64,000 bases of DNA. Source: G963665925 sp963665925. GTDB taxonomy: Bacteria > Bacillota > Clostridia > Peptostreptococcales > Acidaminobacteraceae. This document shows positions 1 through 8,479 of this stretch, piece after piece. The stretch's first letter is position 1. Every line of letters starts with the position of its first letter. The stretch is taken from positions 3,224,001 through 3,288,000 of the forward strand of contig OY762511.1 in the NCBI GenBank assembly GCA_963665925.1, given 5' to 3'. The notes below the pieces were generated by a model. The model was given only the letters and a program-made list of their open reading frames with translations, was not told the origin of the DNA and did no database searches. Both the position numbers and the translations under genes were made by a program.

Positions 1-534
1 TATATCATTGGAACGCGGGTGAAAATGACGGGAATGTCTTCAGAGGAAGCAACCATGCTACTTTACATTCCTCAGGGGATTGCCTTTGACTTTAAGGCGC
101 TGCTCTTCTCTGGAATCTTACTGGGTGCCCTGGGTGCGGTCATGGACGTGGCCATGTCCATTGCATCCTCTATTGAAGAGGTCTTCAAGGCGAATCGAGA
201 ACTGACACGAGGCCAGCTTTTTTCTGCGGGGATGGAAGTCGGTAAAGACGTCATGGGAACCATGTCTAACACCTTGATTCTTGCATACACAGGCAGCTCA
301 ATTCCACTTTTGCTGCTCTTTATGGCTTATGATACACCGGCAGTTCGAATGTTCAATCTGGACATTATCGCAACTGAAATTGTACGTTCCCTGGCGGGCA
401 GTATTGGTCTGATTCTCACCATTCCATTTACTGCAGTGGTTACGGTCCTCATGCTTAAACCGGAACCTGTTGCCAGCGCGGATGAAGAAGATGAAACACT
501 TGTTGATGACTTAGTTATTGATCAAGCTGAATAA
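1..534 (+). CDS. YibE/F-like membrane protein, C-terminal part
   Basis: The frame is open from the first base, so the 5' part lies outside the window. The visible 178 residues contain hydrophobic segments and the stretch GALGAVMDVAMSIASS, which resembles the conserved core of YibE/F-like multi-spanning membrane proteins. It ends in an acidic cytoplasmic-looking tail rich in D and E. The transport substrate of the family is not established. A strong terminator follows directly, so this is the end of its transcription unit. The family assignment rests on the C-terminal half only. Confidence 0.75.
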   Translation, partial: YIIGTRVKMTGMSSEEATMLLYIPQGIAFDFKALLFSGILLGALGAVMDVAMSIASSIEEVFKANRELTRGQLFSAGMEVGKDVMGTMSNTLILAYTGSSIPLLLLFMAYDTPAVRMFNLDIIATEIVRSLAGSIGLILTIPFTAVVTVLMLKPEPVASADEEDETLVDDLVIDQAE

Positions 535-544
535 TGATTGAAAC

Positions 545-580
545 AAAACCTGCTTTAGTACGACTTAAAGCAGGTTTTTT
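545..580 (+). terminator. Rho-independent terminator
   Basis: The arms AAACCTGCTTT and AAAGCAGGTTT enclose a short loop and are followed by a T run, 10 bases after the YibE/F stop codon. Confidence 0.9.
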
Positions 581-670
581 ATGTGGAGAAAGAGAAAACC
601 ACATTTAAAAAGCGGATATTGATATTTCAGGAGTCAAGTATTCTAATAGGTCAGAATAAGCATCGTCTTC

Positions 671-699
671 TTGTAAAATAATGGAAATATATGTAAAAT
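671..699 (+). promoter_or_regulatory. Candidate sigma-A promoter for comEC
   Basis: TTGTAA (671-676) and TAAAAT (694-699) are separated by 17 bases and lie 30 bases before the comEC start. This is inferred from consensus only. Confidence 0.45.
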
Positions 700-728
700 G
701 AAGTGTATATTATATTTTCGGAGGTATT

Positions 729-3116
729 ATGAGAAGACCTTTAATAGAAACAGCACTTTTACTATGGCTTGGAATAGCAGTGAGTAAAATGGCAGGTCCC
801 TATTATGTCTATGTTGACCTGGCACTAGCATGTACGCTCCTCATAACCTTACTGCGGTATGGTTCAGATAGGATTGTACAGCAGAAACCGCATGCGGATG
901 AAGTCTGGTTTCAGAATCTGAGTGTGGTATTTGGCTGTTTGGTTCTCTTGATGGGCAGTGCGATTTACGTGCTCGATGCCAGCAGGATTGCATCCATAGA
1001 AAGGTTGACTGGAAATCACACGTTTTCAGGTATTGTGACGCATAATTCAGGCAGGGGCATGGTCCTGACCAAAGCACATGTGGCATCGAATGATGAGCAA
1101 TTCACACCGGTAGGGAAGGTTTATCTCGAGTATGATCTTACTTATCCTGAAGGTGAAAGCGTGATTGAGGCAGGTGCCTATGTCGTTTGTTCAGGATATG
1201 CAGCACCTTTTGAGCCTGCACGTAATCCGAATGGCTTCTCCAGCCGAACCTATAATCTTTCACGAGGTGTAGGTCTTGAAGTCAAAAATGCTGAGGTGCT
1301 GTCAACAGGAGAAACTGCGCGCAGCATTTTGCTTGGAAACAGGGCGTGGCATTTGGGTAGTTCGGTATTTGATGGAGATGCTTTCTTCTGGATGGAATCC
1401 AAGAGAAACTGGATTGGGGGAGCTTTATCACGTTTTGTGGGAAAGCGTCTTGACACATACTATTCCAAGGATGAAGCAAATCTGCTTCGAGGTATGATAC
1501 TCGGAGACACGACACAAATAGATTCAAGGTTAATGAATGCTTTCAGAGTATCTGGCATAGGGCATATTCTCGCAGTCTCGGGACTGCATTTCGGAATCAT
1601 GTACACGGCTGCAAACAGCCTTGTGAAAACCCTGAAGCTGCCCTACAGAACAGGCATGCTACTGATATTCATCGTTCTCTTTCTTTTTCTAATGATGACG
1701 GGGGTTTCAGCGTCAGCCCTGCGTGCCTTTGTCATGATTGCCATGCACAGGCTTTCGCAGTTATTGAATCGGCGCTATGATCTGTGGAATGCACTGGGAG
1801 CGGTGGCATTTTGCACCCTTGCCCTCAATCCTTATGCAGCTTGGAATGTTGGCTTTCAGCTTTCCTTTTGGTCTGTTTTCAGTATAGGTGCTTTTCAGAA
1901 GCTTCGTGCAGTTAGTACTTTCATAAAGCGTGCTGAAATAATCATGCTGCCTGTCTGCATTCAGCTGGGTCTTTATGTGCTGTCTGCAAGTCTTTTCAAC
2001 AAAGCATATCCTTATGCACTGCTATTCAACGTTCCCGTTCTAGTGCTTATGCCGCTCATTATGGTGACCAGCGTTGTTTCAGTCATAATACCTGCAGGTG
2101 GTTCCGTGGCGGCTTTTATCAGCAGTGGTATGCTGGAGACCCTAACGGTCTTTTCGTCTCTTTCTGAAAAGCTCCCCTTAAGCAGCGTGGATATCAGAAC
2201 ATATGCAGAGCCGCGAATTGTTGGCGTCTATGCGATTGTTGCGGCGATTAGCCTATCTTTTGTATTGAGAAAACACATTCGGTCTAAGGGGCTTGTTATG
2301 ATTCCGATTGTCCTTGTGCTTATAATGACTTGGCCAGTGCATACAAATAAGATTGTCGTGGATTTTTTGGATGTAGGGCAAGGAGACGCAGCACTTATCA
2401 GGGGGACAGATGGGTCTGCCATTCTGATTGACAGCGGTCCTGCATTCACTGACCTTTATGGCATTCTACTGGATGAAGGCATAGAATATTTAGATGCGGT
2501 CTACATAAGTCACCCAGACGCCGATCATATTTCAGGATTATTCAATATAGCCAAGTTGGTTAAGATAGAACGTGTTTATCACGGCATCTTGTCAGAAAAA
2601 GCCGAAGCTTTTGAGGATCTGAAAGACAAGATGCCAAATACCGCTTTTGAAGTGCTTGAACGGGGAGACCGGGTTAAATGGGGACGGATTGACATTGAAG
2701 TTCTTTCGCCCAGTTTGGCTATGAAAGACCATATGTATAATGCAAATGACATGTCTTTGGTCCTGCTCATGCAAGCGTCAGAGCACAGGATTCTTTTCAC
2801 TGGCGATATCAGTAAGGCTGTCGAGAAAGAGATTTCTGAATACAGTAAAATGCAGGACTATGATATTGACGTCCTAAAGGTTGCCCATCATGGGTCTAAG
2901 ACATCAACATCACAGCTTTTCATAGACGCATTAAAACCTGAGCATGCGGTGATACAGGTGGGAAAAAACAATTTTGGACACCCGTCAAATCTCAGCTTAA
3001 ACACACTGTCTAGTAGTGGAATAGATTATTACAGAAATGACCTTCAGGGCTGTATACGGCTTGAAATAGAAAAGGAAGGGCTCACCTTCATACCATGGCT
3101 TACATTGAAGAATTAG
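729..3116 (+). CDS. comEC: DNA internalization protein ComEC/Rec2
   Basis: The 795-residue protein has the full length of the family. It forms the inner-membrane channel that takes up single-stranded DNA during natural transformation. The N-terminal hydrophobic segments and soluble domain (about 1-200) are followed by the Competence membrane domain (about 240-530, with VSGLHFG near 280) and a C-terminal metallo-beta-lactamase-like domain (about 545-795). The last has the motifs LDVGQGDAALI, SHPDADHISG, LFTGDIS and VAHHGSKTS, so the nuclease-like metal site looks intact. The start has GGAGGT upstream. holA follows within 50 bases, the usual Firmicutes order. Other competence genes are not in view, so competence itself is unproven. 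Confidence 0.95.
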   Translation: MRRPLIETALLLWLGIAVSKMAGPYYVYVDLALACTLLITLLRYGSDRIVQQKPHADEVWFQNLSVVFGCLVLLMGSAIYVLDASRIASIERLTGNHTFSGIVTHNSGRGMVLTKAHVASNDEQFTPVGKVYLEYDLTYPEGESVIEAGAYVVCSGYAAPFEPARNPNGFSSRTYNLSRGVGLEVKNAEVLSTGETARSILLGNRAWHLGSSVFDGDAFFWMESKRNWIGGALSRFVGKRLDTYYSKDEANLLRGMILGDTTQIDSRLMNAFRVSGIGHILAVSGLHFGIMYTAANSLVKTLKLPYRTGMLLIFIVLFLFLMMTGVSASALRAFVMIAMHRLSQLLNRRYDLWNALGAVAFCTLALNPYAAWNVGFQLSFWSVFSIGAFQKLRAVSTFIKRAEIIMLPVCIQLGLYVLSASLFNKAYPYALLFNVPVLVLMPLIMVTSVVSVIIPAGGSVAAFISSGMLETLTVFSSLSEKLPLSSVDIRTYAEPRIVGVYAIVAAISLSFVLRKHIRSKGLVMIPIVLVLIMTWPVHTNKIVVDFLDVGQGDAALIRGTDGSAILIDSGPAFTDLYGILLDEGIEYLDAVYISHPDADHISGLFNIAKLVKIERVYHGILSEKAEAFEDLKDKMPNTAFEVLERGDRVKWGRIDIEVLSPSLAMKDHMYNANDMSLVLLMQASEHRILFTGDISKAVEKEISEYSKMQDYDIDVLKVAHHGSKTSTSQLFIDALKPEHAVIQVGKNNFGHPSNLSLNTLSSSGIDYYRNDLQGCIRLEIEKEGLTFIPWLTLKN

Positions 3117-3156
3117 AAATGGTACAATGGTAAAGCAAGAAAAAATGGAGGCCGAT

Positions 3157-4206
3157 ATGTCTTATACAGAATTTATGAAAGACCTAGATAAGGATACGCT
3201 TAAGCCAGTTTACCTCTTCCATGGGAGTGAAATGTATCTTGTGGATCATGTAATGGAAAAGCTTCAAAATGAAAAAATTGCAGAAGCATACGCCGATTTT
3301 AACTGGACTGTTTTCGACGGTTCAGTGTGCGAAATCGATGAAATAATTGGAACATGTGAAACCTTGCCCTTTTTTGATGAGCGAAAAGTGGTTGTTGTCA
3401 AAAATGCACCTTTCTTTGGAGCGACAAAGACACGCTTGGTTCAGGATACAGAGGATGAGCTGATTAAATACTTGAAGGCACCGAGTGAAACCACACTCCT
3501 GATATTTGTAAGCACATCGAAACCCGATAAGCGTAAAAAGCTTTATAAGGCACTGGCTAAGGCTGGGGATGCAATTGAATTTGGAAAGCTGGATGACAGG
3601 ACTTTTCCAAAGTGGATGCAGAAAATTATTATTGAGTCAGGCAAGACCATTGATCCGGGAACACTCTACCTGCTGAGCGAGCAGACGGGCTATTTGGAAT
3701 ATGGCTCAGATAAAACCCTGTATGATGTGAAGAATATGCTTCAAAAAGTCATTGGTTTCTGTGGCGACAAGACAAAAGTCGAAGCACTTCATATTGAAAC
3801 CATGATTGAAAAACCGCTTGAAAAATCAGTGTTTGATATGGTCGATGCCCTTGGAAGCAAGCGGGCTGAGACGGCGTTCAAAATCAGTCATAAGCTGTTT
3901 GCCGAAGGCGAAGCGCCCATTAAAATTATGGCGATGATTACCAGACACTTTAGACTTCTCTATAAGACCAAGCTCTATATGGAAGAAGGGTATACGCCAT
4001 CAGCGCTTGCATCAAAACTCAAGCTGCCGGCATTTGTTGTGAAAAAGAATGCGGCACAAATACGTACATTTTCACTATCGCAACTTAAAAACATGCTGGA
4101 TGCCTGTGCTGAAACGGAGTTCAAGGTTAAGACCGGACAGTATGAGGGGCGACTTGCAGTAGAGACGCTTATGGTCAAGCTGGGGCGTGGCGGGGTCGTG
4201 AAATAA
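3157..4206 (+). CDS. holA: DNA polymerase III delta subunit
   Basis: This 349-residue protein is the clamp-loader delta subunit, which opens the beta sliding clamp. It begins with the typical KPVYLFHGSEMYLVDHVM segment (a degenerate nucleotide-binding start) and ends with the conserved helical domain (KVKTGQYEGRLAVETLMVKL). I place the start at 3157 (MSYTEF) because GGAGG sits 5 bases upstream; an in-frame ATG at 3127 lacks a good site. It lies just after comEC and is probably co-transcribed with it. Palindromic elements follow the stop codon. Confidence 0.93.
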   Translation: MSYTEFMKDLDKDTLKPVYLFHGSEMYLVDHVMEKLQNEKIAEAYADFNWTVFDGSVCEIDEIIGTCETLPFFDERKVVVVKNAPFFGATKTRLVQDTEDELIKYLKAPSETTLLIFVSTSKPDKRKKLYKALAKAGDAIEFGKLDDRTFPKWMQKIIIESGKTIDPGTLYLLSEQTGYLEYGSDKTLYDVKNMLQKVIGFCGDKTKVEALHIETMIEKPLEKSVFDMVDALGSKRAETAFKISHKLFAEGEAPIKIMAMITRHFRLLYKTKLYMEEGYTPSALASKLKLPAFVVKKNAAQIRTFSLSQLKNMLDACAETEFKVKTGQYEGRLAVETLMVKLGRGGVVK

Positions 4207-4261
4207 GTAGATGCACAGGGCAATTTAGCAATTGCCCATGTCGCTATTTATGTGCATTTTC
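4207..4261 (+). repeat. Dispersed palindromic element, copy behind holA
   Basis: ATGCACA (4211-4217) pairs with TGTGCAT (4251-4257) around an inner hairpin GGGCAATT-TAGC-AATTGCCC (4218-4237). It is followed by TTT and may end holA transcription. The complement of 4233-4244 reads AGCGACATGGGC, the same 12-mer that opens and closes the tandem repeat cluster at 19551-19805. This suggests a REP-like intergenic family. Confidence 0.7.
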
Positions 4262-4329
4262 ATCGTTTTCATAGTATAGAACAGCACCGAGCAACCTGGC
4301 GGTCGCTCAGGTCGCTAAACGCGCCCAAT

Positions 4330-4394
4330 GGCTATAAGCATAAAAAAACAGACATTCATGTAAACATGATGTCTGTTTTTTTATGCTTATAGCC
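4330..4394. terminator. Long inverted repeat, bidirectional terminator-like
   Basis: Two perfect 26-base arms (4330-4355 and 4369-4394), containing A7/T7 tracts, enclose a 13-base loop. It lies between convergent holA and rpsT and could stop transcription both ways. A second hairpin, AAGCGCACG/CGTGCGCTT, lies at 4428-4453. The remainder of 4262-4552 shows no gene. Confidence 0.7.
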
Positions 4395-4552
4395 GCTGTT
4401 CTTTGTTTTTTCCGCAAAAAAGACGGAAAGCGCACGTTTGCACTCGTGCGCTTGTTCATTATAAATCTGAATTCAAATTTATAACAAGGGAATTGGGGAA
4501 TCAATTTCCCTTATTAAAGGCATACTGATTGATCTGATCAGATGCCCTTATA

Positions 4553-4616
4553 AAAAAACTTAACTCGCATAGATTAATCATTAGAGGGTGATTATGCTAG
4601 AGTGCTAAGTTTTTTT
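4553..4616 (-). terminator. Possible rpsT terminator overlapping its 3' end
   Basis: On the minus strand AAAAAAACTTA..ACTC at the end of the rpsT coding region can pair with GAGTTAAGTTTTTTT downstream, leaving a T tract. The loop is long and the stem is bulged, so this is only probable. Confidence 0.45.
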
Positions 4617-4855
4617 GATAGACGAGCAACTTTACGAGATGCTGCGTTCTTGTGGATCACGTTCTTCTCAGCAGCCTTACGAGCAAGCTTTTGTACGTGG
4701 TTGAACTTTTCAGTTGCCACAGCTTTGTCGCCAGCCTCTAGAGCTTCCATGAAACGCTTTTCAGCAGTCTTAAGAGCAGACTTGCGAGATTTGTTCATTT
4801 CAGTCTTCTTTGAGATAACTTTAATTCTCTTCTTTGCAGATTTGATATTAGCCAT
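4592..4855 (-). CDS. rpsT: 30S ribosomal protein S20
   Basis: This 87-residue basic protein begins MANIKSAKKRIKV and has the alanine- and lysine-rich helical sequence typical of S20, a primary 16S rRNA-binding protein of the small subunit. The start at 4855 is preceded on the minus strand by GAGAGGTGA at good spacing; an upstream in-frame ATG at 4933 is rejected because S20 begins MANI. It is convergent with holA and divergent from lepA, the common Firmicutes arrangement. Confidence 0.97.
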   Translation of the reverse strand: MANIKSAKKRIKVISKKTEMNKSRKSALKTAEKRFMEALEAGDKAVATEKFNHVQKLARKAAEKNVIHKNAASRKVARLSKKLSTLA

Positions 4856-4952
4856 TTTCAGTTTCACCTCTCTTTCATTTGAAGCAAGGTCCTTGAAATA
4901 CTGTTTGAAACAGTGTTTCCCATGACTTTGCATTCAATAGTCAACAAAAAGA

Positions 4953-4981
4953 ATTATAACACTCTTTTTTCCCTAAAACAA
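4953..4981 (-). promoter_or_regulatory. rpsT promoter
   Basis: On the minus strand TTGTTT (4976-4981) and TATAAT (4953-4958) have a 17-base spacer. This predicts a leader of about 90 bases before the rpsT start. Confidence 0.7.
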
Positions 4982-5104
4982 GAAAATAATCACGTAATCC
5001 ATAAAATTAATAAATTGCAAATTGTCTGAAAATAAGCTGTACTGGCCTACAGGTGGTTTTCTTACTTTTCAATACTGGGTGTTTAGTCTAAAGCATCTTT
5101 ATGA

Positions 5105-5223
5105 TATAATATATCAGAATGTGCACTTGTAAAGTCAATTACCGAAGTGCACTAATTTTTATTGCACAGCTATCCTGTCGCTTAGTTTGGGTAAACCCTT
5201 TGATTGAAAGAGTCGGACAGGAT
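5105..5223 (+). promoter_or_regulatory. lepA promoter and structured leader
   Basis: TATAAT at 5105-5110 is a likely -10 box (the -35 is weak). Near the predicted +1 lies the inverted repeat GTGCACTT (5121-5128) / AAGTGCAC (5145-5152). Further on, ATCCTGTC (5172-5179) pairs with GACAGGAT (5216-5223), enclosing a small GGGT/ACCC hairpin and ending 8 bases before the ribosome site. The leader could be an operator or an RNA control element. Apart from this and the rpsT promoter, 4856-5242 holds no gene. Confidence 0.5.
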
Positions 5224-5242
5224 TCAATAGAGGAGGATGAAA

Positions 5243-7054
5243 ATGTCGAATCGTCAAGATAAGATTCGTAATTTCAGTATTATCGCCCATATCGATCACG
5301 GCAAGTCAACGCTTGCAGATAGACTGATTGAAAAGACAGGTCTTCTGACACAGCGTGAGATGCAAGATCAGATTATGGATACGATGGATCTGGAAAGAGA
5401 ACGTGGCATCACAATCAAGCTTAATACAACGCGTCTCATATATAAGGCAAATGATGGTCAAGAGTATACACTGAACCTGATTGACACACCGGGACACGTC
5501 GATTTTACCTATGAAGTATCAAGATCGCTCGCAGCCTGTGAAGGCGCCCTGCTTGTTGTTGATGCAACTCAGGGTGTTGAAGCGCAAACACTTGCGAATG
5601 TACATCTTGCTGATCAGCAGGGTCTTGAAATTCTGCCGGTCCTTAACAAGATTGACCTTCCGAGTGCGCGTCCGGATGAAATCCGAACAGAAATTGAAGA
5701 TGTAATCGGAATTATGGCAGAAGATGCACCTGAGGTTTCAGCAAAGTCTGGACTTAATATTGAAGATGTACTTGAGTTGGTTGTCAAGTCAGTGCCACAT
5801 CCGACTGGAGACCAGTCAGCACCACTTAAATGCCTTATTTTCGACTCGGTATATGACAGCTATAAGGGTGTTGTAGCATCGGTACGTGTTTTTGATGGTG
5901 AAGTCAAAAAAGGCGATATGATGGTGATGATGTCTACTGGAAAGACATTTGAAGTTGTCGAGGTGGGTGTGTATACACCTGGCCCACTACCGCAGCCAAA
6001 GCTTCAGGCAGGTGATGTTGGATACATTACAGCTTCTATTAAAGACGTGAAGAACTGTCAGGTCGGCGATACAATCACGCTTAAGAACAATCCTACGCCA
6101 ACGCCACTTCCAGGCTATAAAAAAGCAACACCAATGGTTTACTGTGGTCTTTATCCGGCTGAGGGTGAGAGCTACGACGCTATTCGCGACGCACTTGAAA
6201 AGCTGCAGCTAAATGACGCGGCCCTTTCTTTTGAGCCAGAAACATCGGTAGCCCTTGGATTTGGTTTCAGATGTGGTTTCCTGGGACTCCTGCATCTTGA
6301 AATCATGCAGGAACGTCTTGAAAGAGAATTTGACCTGGATATTATTGCGACAGCTCCGGGTGTAATCTATAGAGTCACTAAGACTGACGGTGATGTCATC
6401 ATGGTACAGAATCCATCAAACCTGCCACCGCAAACGGAGATTTCCATGATGGAAGAGCCAATTGTAGACGCGAAAATTTTCATTCCTAGCGAATACGTTG
6501 GTAATGTTATGGAGCTTTGCCAGCAGCGTCGTGGTACAATGCTGCACATGGATTATCTGGATGAGCGCAGGGTTATGCTCCACTACGACCTGCCGCTTAA
6601 TGAGGTTATCTATGATTTCTTTGACGCTCTCAAAACAAAGACTAGAGGATATGGTTCTCTGGATTATGAAATGAAGGGATATGCGGAGTCAGATCTTGTA
6701 AAGATGGATATCCTCCTGAACAAGGAAAACATCGATGCCTTCTCCATGATTGTTCATAAGTCAAAAGCAGAATATCGTGGTCGTCAAATCTGTGAAAGAC
6801 TTAAGGATGTTATTCCAAGACATCAGTTCGTCATTCCGATTCAGGCCGCAATTGGCAACAAGGTTATCGCGCGAGAGACAATCAAGGCACTGCGTAAAGA
6901 CGTACTTGCCAAGTGTTACGGTGGCGATATCTCCAGAAAGAAAAAACTTCTTGCCAAGCAGAAGGAAGGTAAGAAGAGAATGCGTCAGATGGGTAATGTT
7001 GAAGTGCCGCAGCAGGCATTCCTTACAGTACTTAAGTTTGATGAAGAGAAATAA
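5243..7054 (+). CDS. lepA: Elongation factor 4 (LepA)
   Basis: This 603-residue translational GTPase carries IAHIDHGKSTLADRL (G1), ERGITIK (G2), DTPGHVDF (G3) and NKIDL (G4), then the EF4-specific C-terminal domain ending in GDISRKKKLLAKQKEGKKRM. It is known to act on ribosomes, promoting back-translocation or assembly. AGGAGG at 5231-5236 favours the ATG at 5243 (MSNRQDKIR) over the ATG at 5237, which would leave no spacing. It is followed by hemW. Confidence 0.97.
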   Translation: MSNRQDKIRNFSIIAHIDHGKSTLADRLIEKTGLLTQREMQDQIMDTMDLERERGITIKLNTTRLIYKANDGQEYTLNLIDTPGHVDFTYEVSRSLAACEGALLVVDATQGVEAQTLANVHLADQQGLEILPVLNKIDLPSARPDEIRTEIEDVIGIMAEDAPEVSAKSGLNIEDVLELVVKSVPHPTGDQSAPLKCLIFDSVYDSYKGVVASVRVFDGEVKKGDMMVMMSTGKTFEVVEVGVYTPGPLPQPKLQAGDVGYITASIKDVKNCQVGDTITLKNNPTPTPLPGYKKATPMVYCGLYPAEGESYDAIRDALEKLQLNDAALSFEPETSVALGFGFRCGFLGLLHLEIMQERLEREFDLDIIATAPGVIYRVTKTDGDVIMVQNPSNLPPQTEISMMEEPIVDAKIFIPSEYVGNVMELCQQRRGTMLHMDYLDERRVMLHYDLPLNEVIYDFFDALKTKTRGYGSLDYEMKGYAESDLVKMDILLNKENIDAFSMIVHKSKAEYRGRQICERLKDVIPRHQFVIPIQAAIGNKVIARETIKALRKDVLAKCYGGDISRKKKLLAKQKEGKKRMRQMGNVEVPQQAFLTVLKFDEEK

Positions 7055-7124
7055 AGGACGCATACGTCAGGTACTGATTGATCCAATGACAATGCGTATA
7101 GAGTCACTAAATGTTTAAATTTGG

Positions 7125-7210
7125 GACTGCATCAGGGTTGCGCACACTTGAAAAGTGCCGTGTGAATTCACGAATCTTTTCGCTGTAAGCAGGACTGATG
7201 CAGTCTTTTT
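7125..7210 (+). terminator. Terminator-like structure between lepA and hemW
   Basis: GACTGCATCAG (7125-7135) pairs with CTGATGCAGTC (7195-7205), followed by T5. The 59-base interior holds further pairing, for example CACAC with GTGTG near 7145-7165, so this is a branched structure rather than a simple hairpin. It may attenuate hemW, whose ribosome site starts about 15 bases later. Confidence 0.7.
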
Positions 7211-7233
7211 AGATTACTGAAATGAGGATTTCC

Positions 7234-8373
7234 ATGAAGGAAAAAGCTACTTCACTTTACATACACATACCATTTTGTGCGCAGAAGTGCGCATATTGTG
7301 ATTTCGTTTCGTTTAGGACAGATGACGCGTTTAGAGCGGCCTATATGACAGCCTTGTGCAAGGAACTCGAAATAATTGGTGAAATTGATGCGAAGCCAGG
7401 GCTGAAAACCATTTTTGTCGGGGGCGGGACACCGAGCCTTTTAAGTGTGCCTGAAATCGAAAAACTCAGCCAGAGACTTAACGGGAGCTTTGACATGCGT
7501 CAGGTTGTGGAGTTTTCCATAGAAGCCAATCCAGGAACCCTAAATCAAGAAAAGCTGCTGGCGTGGCGAAAAGCCGGTGTGAACCGGGTTTCAATGGGTG
7601 TTCAGAGTATGGATGATCAGATGCTCAAGACCCTGGGACGAATCCATAGCTCAGCAACTGCAAGGCAGTCATTTGAGTTACTTAGAAATACGGGTTTTGA
7701 TAACATCAACCTGGATGTCATGTTTGGACTCCCCGGACAAACAGAGGAAAATCTCCTGCAGACCTTAGATGAAATCATAGCGTTAAATCCGGAGCATATC
7801 TCTGCATATAGTTTGAAAATTGAAGATGGTACACCCTTTGATAAACTCTATTCAAAGGGGCTGATTGAAATGCCAAGTGAGGAAGAGGACCGTGAAATGT
7901 ACCATAGTCTGGTTCGTAAGTTACGTCAAGCCGGGTATAGGCAATATGAAATTTCAAACTTTGCAAAACCCTCAAGAGCGTGCAAGCACAATCTTGTTTA
8001 CTGGAAAGGCGAACCATACTATGCTGCAGGTCTTGCAGCCCATGGATATACAAAGGGTGTTCGAACAGGAAACTATGCAGAATGGGACAAGTACCAGGCA
8101 GCCCTCAATGCTGGAGACTTGCCTGTAGAGAGTCAGGAGACAATCTCGAACAGTGAGGCGGCATTCGAATATATCATGCTGGGGCTGCGGTTGAATGAAG
8201 GTGTTGATCTTAAAGCATACAGGAGCAAGTTCAAAGAAGATTTGCTGAAGCAATATGCAGAAGTAATTGCATCTCAGGTTCAGCAAGGGACCCTGATTGT
8301 AGAAAGTGATTTTCTAAGGCTAAGTCAGTATGGAATGGACATTGCAAATACAGTTATTGCAGAGTTCCTTTAA
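7234..8373 (+). CDS. hemW: Heme chaperone HemW (radical SAM)
   Basis: The 379-residue protein is related to oxygen-independent coproporphyrinogen oxidase. It opens with YIHIPFCAQKCAYCDF, giving the CxxxCxxC radical-SAM cluster (C15, C19, C22), and contains VGGGTPS and SIEANPGT, which bind S-adenosylmethionine. Proteins of this clade next to lepA are HemW heme-insertion chaperones rather than true HemN. The start at 7234 follows TGAGGA by 5 bases; an earlier ATG at 7222 overlaps that site. hrcA, a frequent next gene, is absent. Confidence 0.92.
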   Translation: MKEKATSLYIHIPFCAQKCAYCDFVSFRTDDAFRAAYMTALCKELEIIGEIDAKPGLKTIFVGGGTPSLLSVPEIEKLSQRLNGSFDMRQVVEFSIEANPGTLNQEKLLAWRKAGVNRVSMGVQSMDDQMLKTLGRIHSSATARQSFELLRNTGFDNINLDVMFGLPGQTEENLLQTLDEIIALNPEHISAYSLKIEDGTPFDKLYSKGLIEMPSEEEDREMYHSLVRKLRQAGYRQYEISNFAKPSRACKHNLVYWKGEPYYAAGLAAHGYTKGVRTGNYAEWDKYQAALNAGDLPVESQETISNSEAAFEYIMLGLRLNEGVDLKAYRSKFKEDLLKQYAEVIASQVQQGTLIVESDFLRLSQYGMDIANTVIAEFL

Positions 8374-8426
8374 GGTTAGCAAGGGGTTTCAAGGTATTTT
8401 GTTTGAAAACAAATACAAAATATCTC

Positions 8427-8455
8427 TTGACAGGAAACCGGTTTCCGAGTACACT
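8427..8455 (+). promoter_or_regulatory. lacI-family promoter with operator in its spacer
   Basis: TTGACA (8427-8432) and TACACT (8450-8455) are 17 bases apart, and the spacer begins with the perfect palindrome GGAAACCGGTTTCC (8433-8446). A repressor bound there would block RNA polymerase, so the regulator probably represses itself. The same 14-mer recurs at 9522-9535. Confidence 0.85.
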
Positions 8456-8479
8456 TTAATCAGATTATGAGGTGATATT

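Noticed and set aside
4600..4608. CIRCE-like half-site GAGTGCTAA
   Set aside because: It is the last codons of rpsT, and the partner half-site is not at the required 9-base distance.
4602..4925. Open frame antisense to rpsT
   Set aside because: Shadow of the S20 coding sequence; no independent signals.
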